Both the position numbers and the translations under genes were made by a program. Positions 6,586 to 12,457 of a stretch of 12,457 nucleotides of DNA are shown here, one piece after another. Within the stretch, counting starts at the first letter, position 1; each line of letters opens with the position of its first letter. This DNA comes from Patescibacteria group bacterium (GTDB lineage: Bacteria > Patescibacteria > Microgenomatia > Daviesbacterales > UBA10151). The notes below the pieces were generated by a model. That model was not told the origin of the DNA, searched no databases, and saw only the letters and a program-made list of their open reading frames with translations. The stretch is from the NCBI GenBank assembly GCA_023487645.1, contig JAMDBX010000003.1:1-12457 (forward strand). The letters are read 5' to 3'.

Positions 6586-7636
6586 CTTGCCCTTTTTCCA
6601 CTTTTAAGACTCTCGAAGAATCCAAAAATTCTTTGGGGATGTTCTCCAGCTCAACAGTAGCTACAATAGTTTGTTGCTTGGGGATAATCTCCAGAATTTT
6701 ACCCCGATGGGAAGCGTCCAGTTCGGAAAAAATATCATCTAAAAGTAAAACCGGCCTGCTCCCGTAAATTTGAGCCATAAATTCAAGCTGTGATAACTTA
6801 AATGCCAAAGTGGCAGTGCGCTGTTCTCCTCTGGAGCCGAAATGAGCTAAATTTCTATCCTTTAGATAAAAAGAAAAATCATCCCTGTGAGGCCCAATCA
6901 GGGTGGTGGCAGCTGAAATTTCAGAATCGCGGTACTGCTTAAGTCTTTCTTTAGTTAATAAATTGGCATCAAAATTAAAACTAAAATTTCCCAAAGGATG
7001 ATCTATGCTGTTGATGAATTCAAAAAAAAGCTTCCTCTTTCGGGAGACCACTTCGCCTGATTTGATCAATTCTTCTGTCCAATACCAAAGCTCGTCTTGG
7101 CGTGACAACCCTTCTCTGATTCTTTTTAAGACTCTATTTCTCGCGGTTAAGAATTGCTCGTAGGAAGTCAACGCACGTTTATATTCCTGATCAATTTGAG
7201 CCAAAGCTAAATCCAAATGCCAGCGGCGAAGTGACGGACTGCCGGTCACCATATTAATATCAGCCGGGTAAAAAATTACTGCAGGCAAGAGTCCCACAAA
7301 ATCAACTACCCGCCTGCTCACTCCGTTAACTAGTACTCTTTTAACAGGCTGTACTCCACTGCCTGCCTTTCTTTGGATAATTACCACCAGACTGGTTTCA
7401 TTACTGTTATCGGAAACCACTCCCTCTACTTTAGTAAAATCTTCATCAACTAGAATTAATTCTTCTTCTTTTTCCACTCTTTGGGATTTGGTAGTAGAAA
7501 GTACATAGACAGCCTCCAGTAAGTTAGACTTCCCTGCAGCATTATCACCGAGCAGGATGGTAGGACGGTTATCAAAGGTTAGATCAAGATTTCTATAGTT
7601 GCGAAAATTAGTAAGCTTTAGGTTTTTGAGGAACAT
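6575..7636 (-). CDS. recF: DNA replication and repair protein RecF
   Basis: RecF is an SMC-like ATPase that helps load RecA at gaps together with RecO and RecR. From ATG 7636 it has 353 residues, typical of the family. The N-terminus MFLKNLKLTNFRNYRNL is diagnostic. Walker A is GDNAAGKSN (30-38), the ABC signature-type motif SRGEQR is at 268-273, and Walker B with the D-loop is LLLDDIFSELD (297-307). A longer frame begins at a TTG (7666), but those ten codons derive from repeat B and the non-coding gap, so ATG 7636 is preferred. The gene is not next to dnaA or dnaN here. Its promoter appears to borrow a -35 from repeat B and would give an almost leaderless mRNA. Confidence 0.96.
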   Translation of the reverse strand: MFLKNLKLTNFRNYRNLDLTFDNRPTILLGDNAAGKSNLLEAVYVLSTTKSQRVEKEEELILVDEDFTKVEGVVSDNSNETSLVVIIQRKAGSGVQPVKRVLVNGVSRRVVDFVGLLPAVIFYPADINMVTGSPSLRRWHLDLALAQIDQEYKRALTSYEQFLTARNRVLKRIREGLSRQDELWYWTEELIKSGEVVSRKRKLFFEFINSIDHPLGNFSFNFDANLLTKERLKQYRDSEISAATTLIGPHRDDFSFYLKDRNLAHFGSRGEQRTATLAFKLSQLEFMAQIYGSRPVLLLDDIFSELDASHRGKILEIIPKQQTIVATVELENIPKEFLDSSRVLKVEKGQVIF

Positions 7637-7644
7637 GAGGATCG

Positions 7645-7673
7645 ATGATACTAGATCAAAGATCAAATATCAA
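7645..7673 (-). promoter_or_regulatory. Putative recF promoter with repeat-derived -35
   Basis: Minus-strand TTGATA (7673-7668, five of six), a 17-bp spacer, and TATCAT (7650-7645, five of six). Only 8 nt separate the -10 from ATG 7636, so transcription should start at or within a base or two of the start codon. The -35 and most of the spacer lie inside repeat copy B. Confidence 0.5.
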
Positions 7674-7749
7674 AAATCAAAGAGTAGATAAAAAGTAAAA
7701 AATCTTTTAACTTTACGCTTAGCTTTGATCTTTGCACTTTGAGTTTTGA
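7653..7749 (-). repeat. Dispersed ~100-bp palindromic heptamer element, copy B
   Basis: This fills the gap between the MFS gene and recF. Read on the minus strand it follows copy A (802-900): CAAAACTCAAAGTGCAAAGA, AAGCGTAAAGTTAAAA and TTTTGATATTTGATCT are shared exactly, with scattered changes between them and one heptamer gained or lost. The two copies are therefore inverted relative to each other and flank recF, the DUF5654-like gene and the pyr operon. Confidence 0.85.
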
Positions 7750-7751
7750 TT

Positions 7752-9122
7752 TTACTTCTCCCAGTGCCCCATCCCCAAAAACTCTTTGACATTTTGCGGT
7801 ACCTGTTTTTCCCGTAAAAACAAACTGGGCCTTAAAGTAAATGAGCCAATCAGGACAATAATTATCCCTAAACCAATAAAAATCGGGGCTGTCCCAAAAA
7901 GGTCGGCCAAAATTCCGCTTAAAAGCACCGGGACTAAAGATAATCCTGACATGGCCACTCCTAAAACCGAGAATACCTTTCCCCTATCCTCCTTGGGAGT
8001 ATTTTCCTGCAAAACAGTTTGGGAAGGGACTAAAATCGACACCATGGCAATGCCCATTAAAAATGAGCCTACTATCAAAACTTTAGACAAGGGCGGCTGG
8101 TAGAAAAACGGCAAAGGGGTAGGTCTGGCAAAATGGTTAATAGCCGGTGAAATGAAAGGCGACGCTCCCACTAAAAACAGCAGGATGCCGGAAAAAATGA
8201 TCGCCCTCCCGACCAGTCTCCTCCGCACAAACCGGTAACCCAACCTGCTTAAGACTAAGCCGCCGGAAACAATCCCCAATCCTAAAGGAATTATCAATAC
8301 ATAAGAAGCATCGGCAGCATTAATTTGTAGGGTTTTCTCTAAAAAGCTAGGCATCAATACTGCCAGAATACCGATTATCACCTGTATGCCCGACAAGATT
8401 AATATTGAGGTAAAAACCGGCAGTTTACCCCTGATTAACCTGATAGTTTCTCTTATTTCCGATCCTCCAACTTCTTTAATAAGGCGCAAGTCTTTTCTTT
8501 GCCAGGCATCAAGGAGCTTTTTCCCGTCTGCATCAGGAGCGGCTTTAATTGAAGGAAATCTTAAGGAAAGAAAAAAGCCTAAAAGAAGCAATAACCCGCC
8601 AAAGCCGAAGACAAAATCAATCCCCAAATGATTAATTAAGGGACCGGCCAAACCAAAGCCCAGTAAAAAACAGGAGTAAAGAGTCGTCGAAAACATGGAA
8701 TTGGCAGTTAAAAGCTGATTTTTTCTAACAATCAAAGGAATGGCCGAGGCTTCGGCCGGAGAGTAAAATTGGCCCAGGGCATTGATAAAAAAAGCAATAA
8801 AAAGAATGGCAGCATAGTTAAATTTGAGGAAAATCAGGCTAAAAAAGGAAATCGCAAGGAGAATGTTTATCATTTGCATAATTCTTCTCCTGTCTAAAAT
8901 GTCAACCAGTACACCGCTAAATAAGCCGAAAATTACTGCCGGTAAATAAATGGAAAAAAGCAGCGCAGCGTTAGCGGTGTTGGATCCTGTTAACCTAAAA
9001 ACCCAAATAATTAAGGCAAAATTTAAGGCATTATAGGAAAGTTGGACCAAAATCTGATTTGCCCACAGATTCAAAAATCCCCGGTTTCTAATTACCGAGG
9101 CAACAGAAACCTCTTTGCTCAT
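7752..9122 (-). CDS. MFS transporter
   Basis: A 456-residue integral membrane protein with the two-halves pattern of the major facilitator superfamily: about 12 hydrophobic segments, with a longer hydrophilic central loop at ~190-226 (PSIKAAPDADGKKLLDAWQR onwards). Motif A appears as SGVLVDILDRRRIM (69-82) after the second helix, and a related PKEDRGKVFSVL (386-397) sits in the second half. The layout and N-terminus (NRGFLNLWANQILVQLS) recall the MFS_3/enterobactin-exporter-like group, so efflux is likely, but the substrate cannot be read from sequence. ATG 9122 lies 33 bp after the mutM stop, with a TATAAT in that gap. Repeat B follows directly after its stop. Confidence 0.93.
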   Translation of the reverse strand: MSKEVSVASVIRNRGFLNLWANQILVQLSYNALNFALIIWVFRLTGSNTANAALLFSIYLPAVIFGLFSGVLVDILDRRRIMQMINILLAISFFSLIFLKFNYAAILFIAFFINALGQFYSPAEASAIPLIVRKNQLLTANSMFSTTLYSCFLLGFGLAGPLINHLGIDFVFGFGGLLLLLGFFLSLRFPSIKAAPDADGKKLLDAWQRKDLRLIKEVGGSEIRETIRLIRGKLPVFTSILILSGIQVIIGILAVLMPSFLEKTLQINAADASYVLIIPLGLGIVSGGLVLSRLGYRFVRRRLVGRAIIFSGILLFLVGASPFISPAINHFARPTPLPFFYQPPLSKVLIVGSFLMGIAMVSILVPSQTVLQENTPKEDRGKVFSVLGVAMSGLSLVPVLLSGILADLFGTAPIFIGLGIIIVLIGSFTLRPSLFLREKQVPQNVKEFLGMGHWEK

Positions 9123-9138
9123 AGGTAGATGTTAAATT

Positions 9139-9144
9139 ATTATA
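9139..9144 (-). promoter_or_regulatory. -10 element upstream of the MFS gene
   Basis: A perfect TATAAT in the 33-bp gap between mutM and the MFS gene, 16 nt before ATG 9122. No good -35 is seen 17 bp upstream, which lies in the mutM 3' end. It suggests the transporter can be transcribed separately from fabD-mutM, with a short leader. Confidence 0.4.
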
Positions 9145-9155
9145 CAGTACTTTCC

Positions 9156-10028
9156 CTACTTTTGGTCGTGAGGGCAAAAGTATGTACCCCTGCCACCTAG
9201 CTGAATCTTTTGGATTTTAGTACCGCAGATTTTACACTTCTGTCCATCTCTGCCATAACAATAGGCATAATCTAAAAAATATCCTTTATTGCCCTCTGCA
9301 TCTACAAAATGAGCTCTAGTGGAACCTTTATATTTGATACCTGTTTCCAAAGCTTCAATAATGCCTTTATATAGCTTTTTATATTGCTCATCAGTCAAAC
9401 CTTTCACTTTAGTCCTCGGATCAAGCCGGGCATTAAAACAAGCTTCATTAGCATAGATATTGCCAATTCCCGCCACTACAGACTGATCCATGATAGCCAC
9501 TTTAACAGGCATACTTTTATGCCTTAATAGATTTTTCTTCAGAACTTGCCATGTAAAATCCTTTTCCAAAGGCTCCGGCCCCAACCTTTTTATTGAACTG
9601 TCGCCTGTAACCTGTTGCCTGTCAACTATTTTAATCCAGCCAAACCTCCTTTGATCATTAAAATAAAGGTGTGAATTGTCACTAAATTCAAAAATAACTC
9701 GCGTATGGGAGTTCGGCATTTTACCCAGCATATCCTCTGTCGGATGCCCTCCTATTATTTTGTCTTCTTTTTGATCTTTGATCTTTGATCTTTGATATAT
9801 AATCTGTCCGCTCATCTTAAGGTGGAATAATAAGGTTACACCACCACTTAGATTGATCCCTAATATCTTGGCTCTTCTCCAAATATTGAGTACTTTTTGT
9901 CCTTCCACTAATTTAGGGTTTCCGAGGAAAGATTTTTGGGAAAGCACCTCGATTTTTTGGATCTTTAGTCCAACAATTTTTCTCTGCAGACCTAATTTAA
10001 TTACTTCTACTTCAGGCAACTCCGGCAT
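9156..10028 (-). CDS. mutM: Formamidopyrimidine-DNA glycosylase (Fpg/MutM)
   Basis: MutM removes 8-oxoguanine and other oxidised purines and nicks the abasic site. It has 290 residues, against a usual ~270. The start MPELPEVEVI gives the catalytic N-terminal Pro and Glu after Met removal. Other conserved parts are RRAKIL with the active-site Lys54, LKMSGQ (70-75), AGIGNIYANE (186-195) in the helix-two-turn-helix region, and Arg280 in GGRGTYF. Two extra loops, 78-87 (QRSKIKDQKE) and ~136-144 (DRQQVTGDS), are encoded by heptamer repeats and account for the extra length. The zinc finger has Cys265, Cys268 and Cys285, but the fourth position is Asp288 (CPHD, then Gln-Lys-stop), where many family members have Cys. 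ATG 10028 overlaps the fabD stop by 17 bp. Confidence 0.96.
   Translation of the reverse strand: MPELPEVEVIKLGLQRKIVGLKIQKIEVLSQKSFLGNPKLVEGQKVLNIWRRAKILGINLSGGVTLLFHLKMSGQIIYQRSKIKDQKEDKIIGGHPTEDMLGKMPNSHTRVIFEFSDNSHLYFNDQRRFGWIKIVDRQQVTGDSSIKRLGPEPLEKDFTWQVLKKNLLRHKSMPVKVAIMDQSVVAGIGNIYANEACFNARLDPRTKVKGLTDEQYKKLYKGIIEALETGIKYKGSTRAHFVDAEGNKGYFLDYAYCYGRDGQKCKICGTKIQKIQLGGRGTYFCPHDQK
9602..9622. repeat. Heptamer repeat (ACAGGNN)3 inside mutM
   Basis: Three 7-bp units, on the coding strand ACAGGCA, ACAGGTT and ACAGGCG, encoding the RQQVTGD loop at about residue 137-143. A perfect ACAGGTT array is stop-free in this direction, while the reverse (AACCTGT) gives TAA. This is a different unit from the CAAA-type heptamers elsewhere in the window. 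Confidence 0.7.
9770..9797. repeat. Heptamer array (TTTGATC)3-TTTGATA inside mutM
   Basis: Four 7-bp units. On the coding strand they read TATCAAA then GATCAAA three times, encoding YQRSKIKDQ (about 77-85), in a loop between LKMSGQ and the GGHPT segment. Its unit is the same as in repeats A and B. The coding direction is stop-free, while the reverse has TGA. Confidence 0.9.
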
Positions 10029-10983
10029 ACCCTAGTTTAACATGAGTATTAAAGGTCAATGCTTGGGCAGACTGGAAATCTTTAATGCAAACTCCCCCTG
10101 CTGCAGGCTTAATTCTTCTTAATAATCCCGTCAAGATAGCTTCAGGGCCAAACTCCAAAAATACATCAACTTCTTGTGCTAATACAAACTTTATAGATTC
10201 CTCCCAACGTACAGATGCCACAATCTGCTCGACCAAATTTTCTTTTATTGCCGCTCCAGATTCGCAGGGTTGAGCTGTAACATTTAATATAACAGGAATC
10301 CTGGGATCTTTGAATTCTATTGTGTTTTTCTGAAATAGGATTTCTCTAAATGCATCCTGCACAGGCCTCATCAATGATGAATGGAAAGGGTGTGAAGCTC
10401 TAAGCGGTATAAATTTTATCCCTTTTTCTCTAGCCATTTTTTGAGCAGACTCAACCTCTACTGTTCTACCACTAATGACTATTTGGGAGGGGCCATTAAA
10501 ATTTGCCACCTCTGCACCCGTTTGTGCACAAATCTCAACCACTTCTTCTTTATCTTTAAATCCAAGTAGTGCTGTCATTTTTCCCTCGGGGCTCAACTGC
10601 TCCATCAGTAACCCTCTTTGCCAAACCAAATAAATTGCAGTTTCGGCATCGATCACTCCTGCATCTACCAACGCACTGTATTCTCCTACGCTGTGTCCAA
10701 GACAAAACTTAGGTCTTATTTCCATAAGCTCCGGATGTAAATTTTGGGCAGTTCTCAATGCCCCTAAGCTATCCACCAAAATACCGGGCTGGGCATTTCT
10801 TGTTTGGGTTAATTCTTCCAAAGGACCTTCCGAACACAATCTGGATAGAGGAAAACCGACTATTTTATCTGCTATCCGGAAAATCTTTCCTGCTGATGCT
10901 GATTGCCTTAAATCATCCCACATACCCATTCTTTGCGACCCCTGACCGGTAAAAGTATGTGCTCTCCTGTCCAACTCTAACAT
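10012..10983 (-). CDS. fabD: Malonyl-CoA:ACP transacylase (FabD-type acyltransferase)
   Basis: FabD moves malonyl from CoA to acyl carrier protein in the cytoplasm. At 323 residues it is near the usual ~310. Visible motifs: GQGSQ (13-17), GHSVGE (96-101) with nucleophile Ser98, QRGLLM (122-127) with the Arg that binds the malonyl carboxylate, and SHPFHSSLM (197-205) with catalytic His201. The active site looks intact. No ACP, ketosynthase or other fatty-acid gene is in the window, and Patescibacteria often lack fatty-acid synthesis, so the role here is unclear; a polyketide-type trans-acting acyltransferase is another possibility. mutM overlaps its 3' end by 17 bp, so the two are probably co-transcribed. 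ATG 10983 sits 6 nt after a -10, suggesting a leaderless mRNA. Confidence 0.92.
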   Translation of the reverse strand: MLELDRRAHTFTGQGSQRMGMWDDLRQSASAGKIFRIADKIVGFPLSRLCSEGPLEELTQTRNAQPGILVDSLGALRTAQNLHPELMEIRPKFCLGHSVGEYSALVDAGVIDAETAIYLVWQRGLLMEQLSPEGKMTALLGFKDKEEVVEICAQTGAEVANFNGPSQIVISGRTVEVESAQKMAREKGIKFIPLRASHPFHSSLMRPVQDAFREILFQKNTIEFKDPRIPVILNVTAQPCESGAAIKENLVEQIVASVRWEESIKFVLAQEVDVFLEFGPEAILTGLLRRIKPAAGGVCIKDFQSAQALTFNTHVKLGYAGVA

Positions 10984-10989
10984 GCGAAG

Positions 10990-10998
10990 ATTTTAGCA
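10990..10998 (-). promoter_or_regulatory. Extended -10 promoter of fabD-mutM
   Basis: Minus-strand TGCTAAAAT fits the extended -10 form TGnTATAAT with one change. It ends 6 nt before ATG 10983, so the predicted transcript starts at the start codon. No -35 is recognisable, as is common for extended -10 promoters. Confidence 0.55.
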
Positions 10999-11008
10999 TA
11001 CTATCTTC

Positions 11009-11017
11009 TGCTATACT
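11009..11017 (+). promoter_or_regulatory. Extended -10 promoter of the gene at 11024
   Basis: Plus-strand TGCTATACT is an extended -10 with five of six core bases. It ends 6 nt before ATG 11024, giving a predicted leaderless transcript. It faces the fabD promoter within the same 40-bp gap. Confidence 0.55.
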
Positions 11018-11023
11018 CAAATA

Positions 11024-11608
11024 ATGCTAAATGAAAACTTTGTTATCTTGGGAGGGATTATAGCTGCAATAGGAAGCATTAAGTACATTATTGAAACAAT
11101 CCGAGGGAAAGTTAAACCAAACAGAGTTACATTTTTCCTATTTGCATTAGCTCCGTTAATCGCATTCACTGCCGAAATAAAACAAGGTGTGGGGATTCAA
11201 GCATTGATGACTTTTTGGGTAGGATTTTCTCCCCTACTAATCTTTATCGCTTCTTTTATCAATAAAAAGGCGCAGTGGAACCTGGGCAAATTTGATTTCT
11301 TCTGTGGAACCCTCTCTATAATCGGTCTGCTGCTTTGGTATATTACAAGAGTAGGAAACGTAGCTATTGTATTTAGTATTTTGGCGGATAGTCTGGCCGC
11401 TCTACCTACTGTTGTTAAAGCTTACAACTATCCTGAAACAGAAAGCGCTTGGATGTGGTTAGCAGGTGCCATTGGTGCCTTATTGACCGTGTTGACCATA
11501 CAATCTTGGAGCTTTCCAAATTATGGTTTCCCAATATATATTTTGCTGGCAGACTTAATTATTTTCCTGCTTGTGCAATTCAAATTAGGAAAAATTAAAT
11601 CAACTTAA
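11024..11608 (+). CDS. Unrecognised polytopic membrane protein
   Basis: I do not recognise a named family with confidence. The 194-residue product has about six to seven hydrophobic segments (roughly 5-24, 33-50, 58-79, 90-108, 110-130, 140-160 and 166-188). Two stretches look like distant echoes of each other: KPNRVTFFLFALAPL near the start and ADSLAALPTVVKAYNYPETE in the second half. The latter has the Pro-containing cytoplasmic-turn look of PQ-loop/SWEET-type transporters, but this is only a visual resemblance. There is no signal peptide beyond the first helix and no catalytic motif. The gene diverges from fabD across 40 bp, and its last 14 bp overlap the 3' end of the convergent ABC permease gene. 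Confidence 0.8.
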   Translation: MLNENFVILGGIIAAIGSIKYIIETIRGKVKPNRVTFFLFALAPLIAFTAEIKQGVGIQALMTFWVGFSPLLIFIASFINKKAQWNLGKFDFFCGTLSIIGLLLWYITRVGNVAIVFSILADSLAALPTVVKAYNYPETESAWMWLAGAIGALLTVLTIQSWSFPNYGFPIYILLADLIIFLLVQFKLGKIKST

Positions 11609-12377
11609 CCAGTCTGCCGCTTTTTAGGGCGCTTTTTAAGGTGAAGGCAAAAAAGGCAATTGAGGCTGATAAATACAAGGCATTAAGCATCAATGCCACC
11701 CAGAAGGAATTGTAGTCAAACTGACCAAATTTTAATGTATATCTCATTCCCTCAAAAACATGGGAAATTGGGATCAAAAAAGCCATTTTTTGGAAAAGCG
11801 GAGGCAATATTGCCACCGGGTAAAAAACAGCCGCAAAAGGCTGAACAAAGAAGGGTAGGATCCAGGTCAGCGGTCCGATTGAGTGACCATATCTTAAGAT
11901 TAAGGAAATACTAAAAATACCGAAGGCGGCGGCAAAGATAAACAGATTAATCCAAAGCAAGGCCAGACCAAACCCCAGCGAAGTGATCTGGAAATGATAA
12001 AAAACAGAAGCCATCAGCCACATCGAGGCCAAAGCTATTAAAATTTTGATTAAGCTTATTATTAGTAACGCTCCGATATATTCCAAAAAAGTTATCGGCG
12101 AGGCTAAAACATTAATAATATTTTTATCCCAAATATCAAACATAAAATTAACCCCGATATCTGTAGAAACTTTTTCAAACACCACCCATAAAATCATCCC
12201 TCCCAAAAGGAATGCAGCCAAAGTTTGAGTCTGGATATTTTGCACATAAGTTGCCAAAAATCCCCACAACACCAGCACCAGTATCGGAGAAATAATCACA
12301 TCAAAAAATCTCTCCAACTGGTGGGTGGTCAAAAAAATATGTCTTAAAATAATAGCCGCTACTCTGGTTAAATTCAT
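11595..12377 (-). CDS. ABC-2 type transporter permease
   Basis: The membrane half of an ABC exporter, 260 residues with six hydrophobic segments: about 25-47, 54-72, 97-125, 135-163, 170-190 and 227-248. The order (N-terminal short amphipathic stretch, WGFLATYV, AAFLLGGMILWVV, IPISHVFEGMRYTL near 207-220) fits the ABC-2/DrrB-NodJ-like permease family. The last feature resembles the conserved element near the final helix of that family. Its ATG overlaps the stop of the upstream ATPase as ATGA (12374-12377), so the two are translationally coupled and should form one transporter. Substrate unknown; drug, lipid-linked glycan or polysaccharide export are all seen in the family. The 3' end overlaps the gene at 11024 convergently. 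Confidence 0.9.
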   Translation of the reverse strand: MNLTRVAAIILRHIFLTTHQLERFFDVIISPILVLVLWGFLATYVQNIQTQTLAAFLLGGMILWVVFEKVSTDIGVNFMFDIWDKNIINVLASPITFLEYIGALLIISLIKILIALASMWLMASVFYHFQITSLGFGLALLWINLFIFAAAFGIFSISLILRYGHSIGPLTWILPFFVQPFAAVFYPVAILPPLFQKMAFLIPISHVFEGMRYTLKFGQFDYNSFWVALMLNALYLSASIAFFAFTLKSALKSGRLVKLI

Positions 12378-12457
12378 TGCTTTCTCGAAAGATGGATAAA
12401 TACATCTCTTAAGTTTGGTTCCTCCCCCTCCATCTTCAGTACATTTTGAGTAAGTTC
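12374..12457 (-). CDS. ABC transporter ATP-binding protein, C-terminal 27 residues
   Basis: Only the 3' end is inside the window. The visible residues, including EEPNLRDVFIHLSRKQ before a TGA, match the usual ending of ABC-2-type ATPases (EPsLeDVFihLt). The stop overlaps the permease start as ATGA. The Walker motifs lie beyond the right edge and cannot be checked. Together with the permease it forms an exporter operon read leftward. Confidence 0.85.
   Translation of the reverse strand, partial: ELTQNVLKMEGEEPNLRDVFIHLSRKQ

Noticed and set aside
7637..7666. N-terminal extension of RecF from a TTG at 7666
   Set aside because: The ten codons are largely derived from repeat B and precede the conserved MFLKNLKLTNFRN start.
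802..7749. Repeat copies A and B as terminal inverted repeats of one transposon
   Set aside because: The DNA between them is housekeeping genes (pyrB, carA, carB, recF) with no transposase or recombinase. They are better seen as two separate insertions of one small element.
2473..9797. The short tandem repeats as a CRISPR array
   Set aside because: Units are 7 or 9 bp, directly abutting and without spacers, and several are inside coding genes. No cas genes are present.
11595..11660. A terminator for the convergent pair at 11595-11608
   Set aside because: T-rich stretches occur near the overlap, but I see no stem of useful length next to them.

Overview
The window looks like a piece of a compact bacterial genome of the Candidate Phyla Radiation (Patescibacteria, perhaps Microgenomates-like). 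This is inferred from four things: very tight gene packing with 3' overlaps, a DUF5654-type small membrane protein, short heptamer repeats inside and between genes, and promoters placed almost on top of start codons. No rRNA or other taxonomic marker is present, so the assignment is tentative.

Layout, left to right. A Fic-family gene (minus strand) runs off the left edge, and its last 33 bases are an inverted near-copy of the carB 3' end, so the edge is suspect. Next is a minus-strand pyrimidine operon, transcribed pyrB > carA > carB. It has a strong sigma70-type promoter, a 12-codon leader ORF and a terminator-like hairpin directly ahead of pyrB, which together look like a pyrBI-style attenuator. 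Diverging from it is a small two-helix membrane protein (DUF5654-like), which overlaps the 3' end of recF. Upstream of recF come an MFS transporter, mutM and fabD (all minus; fabD and mutM overlap). A plus-strand gene for an unrecognised polytopic membrane protein diverges from fabD across a 40-bp gap. The right end holds an ABC-2 permease preceded by the last codons of its ABC ATPase.

How the genes work together: PyrB and CarAB catalyse the first two steps of de novo pyrimidine synthesis. The ABC ATPase and permease form one exporter. RecF and MutM are DNA repair proteins. FabD is an orphan fatty-acid/polyketide enzyme with no partner in view.

The most striking non-gene signal is a set of short-period repeats. 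Two inverted copies of a ~100-bp heptamer-based element lie 6.7 kb apart. Heptamer arrays sit in frame inside carA and, twice, inside mutM. A 9-bp repeat forms both a linker in carB and the carA/carB junction. The heptamer arrays inside genes all lie in the orientation that lacks stop codons.
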